Assembly (NCBI RefSeq): GCF_002102355.1 | Contig: NZ_LQPT01000033.1 | Coordinates: 1-64,000, forward strand | Source of the DNA: Mycobacterium sherrisii | GTDB lineage: Bacteria > Actinomycetota > Actinomycetes > Mycobacteriales > Mycobacteriaceae | Direction of reading: 5' to 3' | Length of the DNA stretch: 64,000 nt | Part shown: positions 17,825 to 24,980 of the stretch, one piece after another | How positions within the stretch are numbered: the first letter of the stretch is position 1 | Layout: the number at the start of each line of letters is the position of its first letter | Position numbers and translations under genes: made by a program | Notes under the pieces: generated by a model | What the model saw: the letters and a program-made list of their open reading frames with translations, nothing else | What the model was told of the DNA's origin: nothing | Databases searched by the model: none

Positions 17825-18295
17825 TCAGGCGTTGATCACCTCCCGCTGTTCCGTACGGTTTCCGACCTGTTCATCGATGACGTGGTGGGCGCCGCCGCGG
17901 TCGATGGCGATCTTGCGCGGCTTGGCCTTCTCCGCCACCGGAATGCGCAGGCGCAGAACGCCTTCGGTGTAGGAAGCCTCGATCCGGTCGGTATCGAGGT
18001 TCTCACCGAGCACCAGTTGTCGGCTGAACACGCCACGTGCTCGCTCGGTGGCCAGCATTTCCCGGTTGGGGTCGAGGGCCGGGCGTTCGGCCCGGACGGT
18101 CACCACATTGCGCTCGATGTCGATGTCCAGCGAGTTGGCGTCGATGCCGGGGAGATCGAACTCGACGACGAACTCTTCACCCTGGCGCCAGGCGTCCATG
18201 GGCATCGCCGCGGGACGAGCGGCCGTCCCCAACACCTGCTGAGCGAAACGGTCCAGTTCCCGGAAGGGGTCGGTACGCATCAGCATTGCAGCCAT
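17825..18295 (-). CDS. hsp18: small heat-shock protein Hsp18 (18 kDa antigen, Hsp20 family)
   Basis: The 156-residue alpha-crystallin-domain chaperone closely resembles the M. leprae/M. avium 18 kDa antigen. Recognisable segments are [36 protein letters not shown] and [28 protein letters not shown] strand with the Ile-x-Val-type anchor follows near the C-terminus. Such proteins hold unfolding proteins as oligomers without ATP. I chose the start at 18295, preceded by GGAGTGAAGAA, over an upstream ATG. It is divergent from a MerR regulator, with two palindromes between them, so regulation by that protein is likely. M. tuberculosis lacks a close ortholog of this type, which supports a non-tuberculous species. 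Confidence 0.92.
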   Translation of the reverse strand: MAAMLMRTDPFRELDRFAQQVLGTAARPAAMPMDAWRQGEEFVVEFDLPGIDANSLDIDIERNVVTVRAERPALDPNREMLATERARGVFSRQLVLGENLDTDRIEASYTEGVLRLRIPVAEKAKPRKIAIDRGGAHHVIDEQVGNRTEQREVINA

Positions 18296-18332
18296 TTCTT
18301 CACTCCAATCTGTTGCTACGAGTCTGGAATTT

Positions 18333-18350
18333 CTATGCCGTGAGGCATAG
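18333..18350. promoter_or_regulatory. palindromic operator in the hsp18 promoter region
   Basis: CTATGCC-GTGA-GGCATAG is a perfect 7-bp inverted repeat with a 4-base spacer. It lies 38 bases upstream of the hsp18 start and within the divergent promoter region shared with the MerR-family gene, close to an AT-rich stretch (TTTTATATA) that may hold a -10 element. Confidence 0.6.
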
Positions 18351-18388
18351 GTTTTATATAGCACTATCGCGAGATGACTGCAAGTGTG

Positions 18389-18405
18389 GTAGACAAGTTT
18401 TCTAC
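18389..18405. promoter_or_regulatory. 17-bp palindrome near the MerR-family start
   Basis: GTAGACAAGTTTTCTAC is symmetrical around G18397 with one mismatched pair. It lies 24 bases before the MerR-family start. MerR dimers bind dyads of about this size between promoter elements, so this is a candidate autoregulatory site. Confidence 0.55.
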
Positions 18406-18428
18406 ACGACCGAGTGAGGAGGTGCTCG

Positions 18429-18785
18429 ATGGCCGATCTCTTTGGCGACGCCGGTGCGCCGCCGCCCGATCGTGGCGTCTACGGCATTTCGGTTGCCGCC
18501 GAACTGTCCGGGGTCCCCGTGCAGTCGCTACGGCTATATGAGCGCCATGGCTTACTCACTCCGGCCCGCAGCGAGGGGGGAACGCGCCGCTACAGTGCCG
18601 ACGACCTGGCACGGTTGCGGCGCATCAGCACGCTCGTCGAGGCCGGGGTGAACCTGGCCGGCATCGCTCGGATACTCAACCTCGAAGACCACAACGCCGA
18701 ACTCTCGGCGGCCAACACCGACCTACGGTCCAGCAATCGCGCCTTGCGCAAGGCCGTGAAGTCCAACGGTCAGGACCCGGCCTAA
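18429..18785 (+). CDS. MerR-family regulator (HspR-like)
   Basis: The 118-residue protein has the MerR winged helix ([52 protein letters not shown]). It ends in a helical coil ([20 protein letters not shown]) and lacks a ligand-binding domain. This compact design resembles HspR, the heat-shock repressor of actinobacteria, though HspR proper sits with dnaK. The ATG at 18429 follows GAGGAGG, which fixes the start. Divergent orientation from hsp18 and two palindromes in between suggest it controls hsp18 and itself. Confidence 0.85.
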   Translation: MADLFGDAGAPPPDRGVYGISVAAELSGVPVQSLRLYERHGLLTPARSEGGTRRYSADDLARLRRISTLVEAGVNLAGIARILNLEDHNAELSAANTDLRSSNRALRKAVKSNGQDPA

Positions 18786-18796
18786 ACCCCCGCGGC

Positions 18797-20257
18797 TCAG
18801 GCGACAACCCGGAACTGGCGAGCGGTCGAATCCGCCGGATCCGGCAGCGTCATGCCCGCGTCGACGCCGGAACGCAGATAGTCGATGACGGCGTCGTTGA
18901 GACGTTCACCCGGCACCACCGCCGGAATGCCCGGTGGATACGGCGTGATCTGTTCGGCCGAGATGCGTCCGGCGGCCTTCTCGGCGGGCACCATCTCGGT
19001 CGGCCCGAAGAAGGCGACGCGCGGCAAGCAGACGGTCTCGAGCTGCAGTTCTTCCGGTGCCGGCAGGTCAATCGGCGGTGGCGGTTCGAAATCCGTTGCG
19101 GCCCGCCGCCATTGGCCCATCGCGGTGAGGAGCCGGTCCGCCGTCTGCCGGTCGTCGGCAAACGACATGGTGGCCAGAATCCGGCGGTGGTCGCTCATCC
19201 CGAGGTCGAGGCGACAGTGTTCACGCAGCCAGTCGGCGGCCTGATATCCCGATGTGCCGGTGCCTGCGACGTCCATCAACACCTGCGTGGTGTCCAGGTC
19301 GCACGACGCCTCGGCGCCGAGCAACTCGTCCTCAAGCACCAAGACGTCGGGAATCTCGGCCAAGCGGCTGCGCAGGTAGCCGGCGAGAGCGAGTTCCGCG
19401 GCGAGCAGTTCGTGCCCATGTTCGACCATCTGGCGACGCCAACCGTCGAGCGCCGCATAGACCATCACGTTCGGGCTCGTCGTCATCAGTAGGTCGGCGC
19501 ACGCCGACAAGCGGGTCGGGTCGACGAGGTCGCCCTGCAGATGAAATACCGAACCCTGCTCGAAGCCGGCACCCATCTTGTGGACACTGACCACGCAGAC
19601 GTCCGCGCCCGCATCCATCGCCCACGTCGGCAGGTCTTCGTGGAACGGCAGGTGCGCGCCCCACGCCTCGTCGACGATCAGTGGCTTGTTGCGCCGATGA
19701 CAGACCTCGGCGATGCCGGCGATATCGGCACACGTGCCATACGGGCTGGGGCTGACAATCAGCGCGCCGGCCGCGTCGGGGTGGGCCTCCCACGCGGCCT
19801 GCACCTGCTCGGGTGACGGGGGGTGGGAGAAGTGGTGCGCGCTGTCCCACCGGGGGCTGATCCATCGGGGGCGGACGCCGGAAAAGATCAATCCCGCCAC
19901 GATCGACTTGTGGCTGTCCCGCGCGACCAGCAGTCCGCCGTCGGCGTCCCCGGCGACGGCCATCATCGCGGCCTTGACCGACAGCGAACTGCCGCAAGTG
20001 GAAAAGAACGCCGTGTCGGCGCCCACGGCGTCGGCCATCAGCTCCTCGGCCCGCGCGAGAAACTTGCCGCGGCTCTTCCGATCGTCGAGGCCGTTGGTCG
20101 CGAGCACGTCGTCGCGGAACGGTTCGGTGCCCAGCACCGCCAGCACGCGCGGGTCGGCGCCCCGGCCCTGGCGGTGGCCGGGCGGGGTGAAGCCATAACG
20201 GTCGCAGCGGTGGTAGTCGGCCAGCGCATCCAGCAGGGGGGCTTGCGACTGATCCAT
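18797..20257 (-). CDS. PLP-dependent Orn/Lys/Arg decarboxylase-family protein (fold type I)
   Basis: The 486-residue protein has the Orn/Lys/Arg decarboxylase major-domain signature. TPPGHRQGRGADP is near the N-terminus, FFSTCGSSLSVKA binds phosphate, and SVHKMGAG carries the Schiff-base Lys at about residue 227. The usual C-terminal subdomain is present (ITPYPPGIPAVVPGERLN). It lacks the N-terminal wing domain of inducible enterobacterial enzymes and is far shorter than the roughly 950-residue M. tuberculosis Adi. The likely reaction is decarboxylation of a basic amino acid, giving a polyamine and consuming a proton. Start MDQSQ is chosen because GAGGGG lies upstream. It is divergent from a DUF1360 gene. 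Confidence 0.85.
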   Translation of the reverse strand: MDQSQAPLLDALADYHRCDRYGFTPPGHRQGRGADPRVLAVLGTEPFRDDVLATNGLDDRKSRGKFLARAEELMADAVGADTAFFSTCGSSLSVKAAMMAVAGDADGGLLVARDSHKSIVAGLIFSGVRPRWISPRWDSAHHFSHPPSPEQVQAAWEAHPDAAGALIVSPSPYGTCADIAGIAEVCHRRNKPLIVDEAWGAHLPFHEDLPTWAMDAGADVCVVSVHKMGAGFEQGSVFHLQGDLVDPTRLSACADLLMTTSPNVMVYAALDGWRRQMVEHGHELLAAELALAGYLRSRLAEIPDVLVLEDELLGAEASCDLDTTQVLMDVAGTGTSGYQAADWLREHCRLDLGMSDHRRILATMSFADDRQTADRLLTAMGQWRRAATDFEPPPPIDLPAPEELQLETVCLPRVAFFGPTEMVPAEKAAGRISAEQITPYPPGIPAVVPGERLNDAVIDYLRSGVDAGMTLPDPADSTARQFRVVA

Positions 20258-20268
20258 GAACGAACGGA

Positions 20269-20292
20269 TACCCCTCGCACATGACTCCAATC
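20269..20292 (-). promoter_or_regulatory. SigF-like promoter candidate of the decarboxylase gene
   Basis: On the minus strand GATT (20292-20289), 15 bases, then GGGTA (20273-20269) matches the SigF pattern with one -35 mismatch. The start codon lies 11 bases further on. A mirror-image element serves the divergent gene. Confidence 0.35.
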
Positions 20293-20305
20293 GCGTACGG
20301 GCCCC

Positions 20306-20329
20306 GATTGGGTCGCGCGTCGCCGGGTA
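20306..20329 (+). promoter_or_regulatory. SigF-like promoter candidate of the DUF1360 gene
   Basis: GATT (20306-20309), 15 bases, then GGGTA (20325-20329) has the same one-mismatch architecture as the element of the divergent decarboxylase gene. Confidence 0.35.
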
Positions 20330-20375
20330 CCCGTGCTGCCGGACACGCCTGTGGCCACCGTGAAGGAGTGTGAAA

Positions 20376-20912
20376 ATGAACGAATCGTCGGCGGCTCCCG
20401 GCCGTGTGATCGGCGAGGCGCGCCATGAGGCCGACGTCTACCGCGGCGACGAGCCGCAACCGCTGGGGGGCTACCTGGTCGTCCTCGGGGTCTACGGCCT
20501 GCTCGTGACGGCGGCGACAGTGCTCGCCGCGGTCACCGGACGCAGCCTGGCATCGCAGTGGCGGTTGCAAGACCTCGCGATGCTAACCCTTGGCACGCAC
20601 AAGCTTTCGCGGACATTGACCAAAGACGCGGTGACGAGTCCGCTGCGGGCGCCGTTCACCCGCTACGCGGGGACCGGCGGTCCGGCCGAACTCAACGAAG
20701 AGGTGCGACGCGACGGGCCGCTGCGGCACAGTCTGGGCGAGTTGCTGACGTGCCCGTTCTGCCTCGACATGTGGGTCGCGACCGCGTTCACCATCGGTTT
20801 GGTCTTCGCGCCTCGGTTCACCCGGCTGGTGGCGGGCGTCTTCACGGTCCTGGCCGGGGCCGATTTCCTGCAGCTCGCCTACGCCAAGGCGCAGCAGGCG
20901 GCCGAAGGCTAA
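20376..20912 (+). CDS. DUF1360 membrane protein
   Basis: The 178-residue protein has membrane segments near residues 30-50 (VVLGVYGLLVTAATVLAAV) and at the C-terminus (VATAFTIGLVFAP, LVAGVFTVLAGADFL). Between them is the family hallmark LGTHKLSRTLTKDAVTSPLR, plus a Cys pair in LLTCPFCLDMW. These are features of DUF1360, a sporulation/stress-associated membrane family of unknown activity. The ATG at 20376 follows GAAGGAG; a GTG two codons earlier is possible. Confidence 0.82.
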   Translation: MNESSAAPGRVIGEARHEADVYRGDEPQPLGGYLVVLGVYGLLVTAATVLAAVTGRSLASQWRLQDLAMLTLGTHKLSRTLTKDAVTSPLRAPFTRYAGTGGPAELNEEVRRDGPLRHSLGELLTCPFCLDMWVATAFTIGLVFAPRFTRLVAGVFTVLAGADFLQLAYAKAQQAAEG

Positions 20913-20948
20913 GTCCGCCAAGCGGTTTCGCCTTCCTGGTTCGACCCG

Positions 20949-21296
20949 TCATGGTTCGAGGTTGTAGAACGAGTCACCGTCTTCGGGCGTCCCGTCGATC
21001 TGACCGGCTTCCCGCCCATGGGTGGATGGGTCGATGCGGTCCAGTTCGTCGTCGCCGACCATCACCACCGCACCGTCGTCGACGGTGTCGACGGCGTCGG
21101 GTGCTTGGCCCGCGCCGGGCTCGTCGGGGATTTCCGCCGCGAGGCGCTCGTCGAGGGACTCGTCCTCCTCGGCCCTGATCCAGCGGTCGGGAGGATCCAC
21201 CACTTCGTCGCCGTCGTCGTTGCGGACCTCGTCGGAGTCGAGGCTCTCGGCCTGGCCCAGCATGTCGTCATTGCCGTTATCCACGTCGCTATTCAC
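20949..21296 (-). CDS. DUF5709 acidic protein
   Basis: The 115-residue acidic protein has the DUF5709 hallmark MLGQAESLDSDEVRNDDGDE and DESLDERLAAEIPDE. I place the start at the GTG at 21296 (Val-Asn-Ser-Asp-Val-Asp-Asn), because family similarity begins shortly after and the frame further upstream overlaps the neighbouring oxidoreductase without meaning. A stronger start is not visible. The function is unknown; such small acidic proteins often accompany stress genes. It lies 29 bases downstream of the NDH-2-like gene on the same strand. Confidence 0.72.
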   Translation of the reverse strand: MNSDVDNGNDDMLGQAESLDSDEVRNDDGDEVVDPPDRWIRAEEDESLDERLAAEIPDEPGAGQAPDAVDTVDDGAVVMVGDDELDRIDPSTHGREAGQIDGTPEDGDSFYNLEP

Positions 21297-21325
21297 GTTG
21301 GCCGGTTGCCCGAGGCGGGATCGAA

Positions 21326-22636
21326 TTAAACGATCTTCGGCATCGGAATGCCTTCGGCGGCCGTGAACTGCGCATCCTCCTGCGACGACAACCCGATGGA
21401 CACCACCGATCGGTTGAACAGCAGGTCGGTGAGGTACGCCAGCGACACGGCCCAGCGGTTCAGTGGGCGGGGAATCGCACACAGATGGTAGGCGCGGGTG
21501 ACGAGTTTCGCCGGTAAGCCAGACAGGTGCACGTTGAGGGGGTTGGCGACGGCATAGCCCGGCCCGAGATCGACGACCAGACCGAGGTTGCGATGTTTGT
21601 ATTGCTTGCTCGTGCCGTAACCGAGACTGGCGGCAACGTTGCGGGCCAACACCTTTCCCTGCCGTGTCGCGTGCTGCGCGGTCGGTGGCGTGATTTTCCC
21701 GGGCTGCGTCAGGTCGGGCACCGCGGCCGCGTCGCCCGCGGCGAACACACCCAGATGGCCCGGCACCTGCAAATCGGGGTGAACCTTCAACCGCCCCCTC
21801 TCGGTCGGCAGGCCCAGCTTTTCGATCAGCGGGGCGCCGGTCACACCGGTCACCCATGCGATAGTGTGCGTGTCGATGCGCGAATCATCGCTGAGCACAA
21901 CGTGATCGGCGTAGGCCGCCTTGAGCGTGGTGCCGAGCCGGACATCGATCCCGCGGCTCCGCAGGACCTCCATCGCGGCGTTGCCGAGCTTCTCGCCCAC
22001 CTCGGGCATGACCTGCTCGGCCGTATCGAGCAGCAGGAACCTGACCTCGGCCGGGTTGAAACCCATTTGACGTGCCGCCGCGTCGGCCAGCGCCCGCAGC
22101 TGGGCGACCAATTCGGTGCCGGAATACGACGCCCCGACCACCACGACCGTGCGTCGTGCCGCCGCCACCGCCGGGTCGTCCTCAATGGCGGCCAGCTCCA
22201 GCTGTTCGACGAAATGGTCGCGCAGATACAGGGCCTCCGCGGTGGTCTTCAGACCGCGCGCGTACGTCGCGAGCCCGGGAACGTCGAACAACCGGGTGAC
22301 CGACCCGGGGGTGAGCACCAGGCGGTCCCAGGGCAGGGGATGCCGGCGCTCCTCCGGGTCGCAGTAGGTCACGGTCCGCGCGGCGAAGTCCACATCATCG
22401 ACCCGGCCGCGAACCGCGCGTACGCCTTTCAGCGCGTTCGCCAACGGTATGGCCACGAAGCGGGCGTCGACCACACCGCCGGCAACGTCGGGCAGCAGCG
22501 GCGTGTACAGCATGTAATCGACCGGCGAGACGATGGTGATCTGGGCCTTCGCTTGCTTTCGGCGCAGAATCCGGGCCAGCTGGTGGGCGCAGGTGTATCC
22601 GGTGAAGCCGCTTCCGACGATCACGATCGAGGTCAT
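21326..22636 (-). CDS. type II NADH dehydrogenase-like FAD oxidoreductase
   Basis: The 436-residue flavoprotein has an N-terminal FAD Rossmann motif (IVIVGSGFTGYTCAHQL) and an NAD-binding motif (VVVVGASYSGTELVAQL). The second FAD segment is GVFAAGDAAAVPD, followed by TPPTAQHATRQGKVLARN as in NDH-2 enzymes. The C-terminal region has amphipathic segments compatible with peripheral membrane attachment. By family it passes electrons from NAD(P)H to quinone without proton pumping. The start at 22636 begins the FAD motif directly. It may form an operon with the downstream DUF5709 gene. Which of several mycobacterial NDH-2 paralogs it matches cannot be said. Confidence 0.87.
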   Translation of the reverse strand: MTSIVIVGSGFTGYTCAHQLARILRRKQAKAQITIVSPVDYMLYTPLLPDVAGGVVDARFVAIPLANALKGVRAVRGRVDDVDFAARTVTYCDPEERRHPLPWDRLVLTPGSVTRLFDVPGLATYARGLKTTAEALYLRDHFVEQLELAAIEDDPAVAAARRTVVVVGASYSGTELVAQLRALADAAARQMGFNPAEVRFLLLDTAEQVMPEVGEKLGNAAMEVLRSRGIDVRLGTTLKAAYADHVVLSDDSRIDTHTIAWVTGVTGAPLIEKLGLPTERGRLKVHPDLQVPGHLGVFAAGDAAAVPDLTQPGKITPPTAQHATRQGKVLARNVAASLGYGTSKQYKHRNLGLVVDLGPGYAVANPLNVHLSGLPAKLVTRAYHLCAIPRPLNRWAVSLAYLTDLLFNRSVVSIGLSSQEDAQFTAAEGIPMPKIV

Positions 22637-22894
22637 CCATCCGAGTCTAAGGCGATCCGGCAAAGATTCGGGGTGTGCCGCAACGTGAGGCGAAAAGCAT
22701 TGATTGCCAATGCCTTCCCGGCGGCCTTCGCTCACTGGCCATCGGCTTCGCTCATTGTCCTGGCGTAGGCGCCGGCCGTCGTTGTGCGCCCGCCAAAGCT
22801 TCGCCACGCGGATATGATGGGCGTTGTTTTGCATCAACTCGGGCTCGTCGACCGCCCCTGCCGGGGCGATGGGACGTCCTAAAAGGGTGGTGTC

Positions 22895-23596
22895 ATGCCG
22901 GACGACAACACCACGGTCGTTGCTCAGCTCGCCGAGCTGATTGCCAATCTGGAGCGCGACGGCACGGACACGGTGCTGGGTCTGCGCGAACTGATCGAGA
23001 ACGGCACCCGGCATGTTCTCGGCAGTCACTGCGCGGGCATCACATTGGCCGACGCAAAAGCGGTGACCACCGTCGCGGCCACGCATGCCTACGCGACCGA
23101 GCTCGACCGCGTCCAGCACCGATACCGGGAAGGCCCCTGCGTCACGGCCGCCTGGGAGCACCACACGATGCACGTCGCGGACCTCGGCGCCGACCACCGG
23201 TGGCCGCGCTACCGGCAGTACGCCCTCGACCACACGCCGGTCCGCTCGGTCCTGTCCTACGAGTTGTTCGTGGAAGGCAACTCGACCGGGGCGCTGAATT
23301 TCTACGGCGAACGACCGCACGCTTTCACCGCTGACTCGGTGGAGCTGGGCGGCGTCTTCGCTACCCATGTCGCATTGGCATGGTCGATGATGCGCCGCCA
23401 CGACCAGTTTCGCAGTGCCCTGGCCTCGCGCGACCTGATCGGCCAGGCCAAGGGGATCGTCATGGAGCGCTTCAATCTCGACGCCGTCGAGGCGTTCGAG
23501 TTGCTCACCCGGTTGTCCCAGCAATCCAACGTCCGGGTCGCCGATCTGGCCAGGTCGCTGATCGACAGCGAGCATCCACTCAAGCTCCGGCCTTGA
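22895..23596 (+). CDS. GAF-ANTAR RNA-binding regulator
   Basis: The 233-residue protein has a GAF domain (about 15-160; YREGPCVTAAWEHHTMHVAD, then RSVLSYELFVEGNSTGALNF). A C-terminal ANTAR domain (about 170-225) reads RDLIGQAKGIVMERFNLDAV and AFELLTRLSQQSNVRVADLA. This is the standard architecture of mycobacterial ANTAR antiterminators. The GAF ligand is unknown. It is divergent from the NDH-2-like gene and precedes a SigF-promoted alcohol dehydrogenase. Two ANTAR proteins within 6 kb is notable. Confidence 0.87.
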   Translation: MPDDNTTVVAQLAELIANLERDGTDTVLGLRELIENGTRHVLGSHCAGITLADAKAVTTVAATHAYATELDRVQHRYREGPCVTAAWEHHTMHVADLGADHRWPRYRQYALDHTPVRSVLSYELFVEGNSTGALNFYGERPHAFTADSVELGGVFATHVALAWSMMRRHDQFRSALASRDLIGQAKGIVMERFNLDAVEAFELLTRLSQQSNVRVADLARSLIDSEHPLKLRP

Positions 23597-23674
23597 TAGA
23601 CGTCCAAAACCATGGCATTGCAAAGCCTTTGGTTGTCCGGCCGAGCCACGGTCGACGGTGCGATCGGGGGCGGC

Positions 23675-23700
23675 GGTTTCGACCTGCGGCAACCGGGTAC
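23675..23700 (+). promoter_or_regulatory. SigF-like promoter, exact match, N15
   Basis: GGTTT (23675-23679), 15 bases, then GGGTAC (23695-23700) fits the SigF consensus exactly. It lies 29 bases before the alcohol dehydrogenase start, with a good ribosome site (TAGGAGGG) in between. Confidence 0.65.
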
Positions 23701-23729
23701 CAGCCAGATGTCTTGACCTAGGAGGGCGC

Positions 23730-24911
23730 ATGAAAGCAGTCACCTGGCACGGCAAACGCGACGTCCGCGTGGAGTCGGTGCCTGACCCGAAGATCGAACA
23801 GCCCACCGACGCGATTATCGAGGTCACCTCGACCAACATCTGCGGGTCCGACCTCCATCTGTATGAGGTGCTGGGCGCCTTTATGAAACCGGGGGACATC
23901 CTTGGGCACGAACCAATGGGAATCGTCCGAGAGACCGGGCCGCAGACCGGCGACCTGCGGGTCGGCGACCGGGTGGTCATCCCGTTCCAGATCTCGTGCG
24001 GCAGCTGTCATATGTGCGGTCAGCGGCTGTTCACGCAGTGCGAAACCACCCAGGTGCGCGAACAGGGTATGGGCGCGGCGCTGTTCGGCTACTCGGAGCT
24101 CTACGGCGCGGTCCCCGGCGGCCAGGCCGAATTGTTACGGGTGCCCCAAGCCCAGTTCACGCATATCAAAGTGCCTGTGGGACCGCCCGATTCGCGGTTC
24201 GTATACCTCTCCGATGTGTTGCCGACCGCCTGGCAGGCGGTGGCCTACGCTGACATCCCCGATGGCGGCACAGTGGCCGTGCTCGGGTTGGGCCCGATCG
24301 GTGACATGGCCGCGCGCATCGCCGATCATCTCGGCTACCGCGTCATTGCCATCGACCTGGTGGCCGAGCGGCTGGCCCGGGCCGCCAAGCGCGGGATCCA
24401 CACCATCGATCTCGGGCGTCTCGACGCGTCGCTGGGCGATGCGGTCCGGGACCTGACCGATGGCCGGGGCGCGGACTCGGTGATCGACGCGGTGGGGATG
24501 GAGGCGCACGGTTCCCCGGCCGCCAAGTTCGCACAGCAGGCCACTGCGGTGCTTCCCGACGCGATCGCCAAGCGGTTCATGCAGACCGCCGGCGTGGACC
24601 GGCTCAATGCGCTGTACTCGGCCATCGACATCGTGCGGCGCGGCGGCACCATCTCGCTGAGCGGGGTCTACGGTGGCATGGCCGATCCGCTGCCCATGCT
24701 CACGCTCTTCGACAAGCAACTGACCCTGCGTATGGGACAGGCCAACGTGAAGCGGTGGATCGACGACATCATGCCGTTGCTCACCGACGACGATCCGCTC
24801 GGCGTCGACGACTTCGCCACGCATGTGTTGCCCCTCGAGAAGGCGCCACACGGCTACGAGATCTTCCAGAAAAAGCAGGATGGCGCCGTCAAGGTCATGC
24901 TGAAACCCTGA
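23730..24911 (+). CDS. zinc-dependent alcohol dehydrogenase, glutathione-independent formaldehyde-dehydrogenase-like
   Basis: The 393-residue MDR enzyme has the catalytic-zinc Cys in NICGSDLHLYE and GHEPMG with the zinc His. The structural-zinc region is SCGSCHMCGQRLFTQCE, and the NAD-binding motif is VAVLGLGPIGDMAARIA. Length and the insertion around 260-290 (KFAQQATAVLPDAIAKRFMQ) match the long FDH-like/threonine-dehydrogenase-like branch often annotated as glutathione-independent. The substrate is not certain. The ATG follows AGGAGGGCGC. An exact SigF-type promoter upstream suggests stress or stationary-phase expression. Confidence 0.87.
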   Translation: MKAVTWHGKRDVRVESVPDPKIEQPTDAIIEVTSTNICGSDLHLYEVLGAFMKPGDILGHEPMGIVRETGPQTGDLRVGDRVVIPFQISCGSCHMCGQRLFTQCETTQVREQGMGAALFGYSELYGAVPGGQAELLRVPQAQFTHIKVPVGPPDSRFVYLSDVLPTAWQAVAYADIPDGGTVAVLGLGPIGDMAARIADHLGYRVIAIDLVAERLARAAKRGIHTIDLGRLDASLGDAVRDLTDGRGADSVIDAVGMEAHGSPAAKFAQQATAVLPDAIAKRFMQTAGVDRLNALYSAIDIVRRGGTISLSGVYGGMADPLPMLTLFDKQLTLRMGQANVKRWIDDIMPLLTDDDPLGVDDFATHVLPLEKAPHGYEIFQKKQDGAVKVMLKP

Positions 24912-24944
24912 ATTCGCCACCGCGTCTGTGCATTTCACAGCGTT

Positions 24945-24970
24945 GTTTGGCCGGGGTCCGGCTCGGGTAT
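24945..24970 (+). promoter_or_regulatory. SigF-like promoter, exact match, N16
   Basis: GTTT (24945-24948), 16 bases, then GGGTAT (24965-24970) matches the SigF consensus. Only 10 bases separate it from the glgX ATG, so the transcript should be leaderless or nearly so. Confidence 0.6.
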
Positions 24971-24980
24971 CAAGTGCGCC

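Noticed and set aside
21297-21857. N-terminal extension of the DUF5709 frame
   Set aside because: It overlaps the oxidoreductase on the same strand in another frame, and has Arg-rich shadow composition.
22637-23980. Long N-terminal extension of the NDH-2-like frame
   Set aside because: The extension runs antisense through the GAF-ANTAR and alcohol dehydrogenase genes; the FAD motif begins exactly at the 22636 start.
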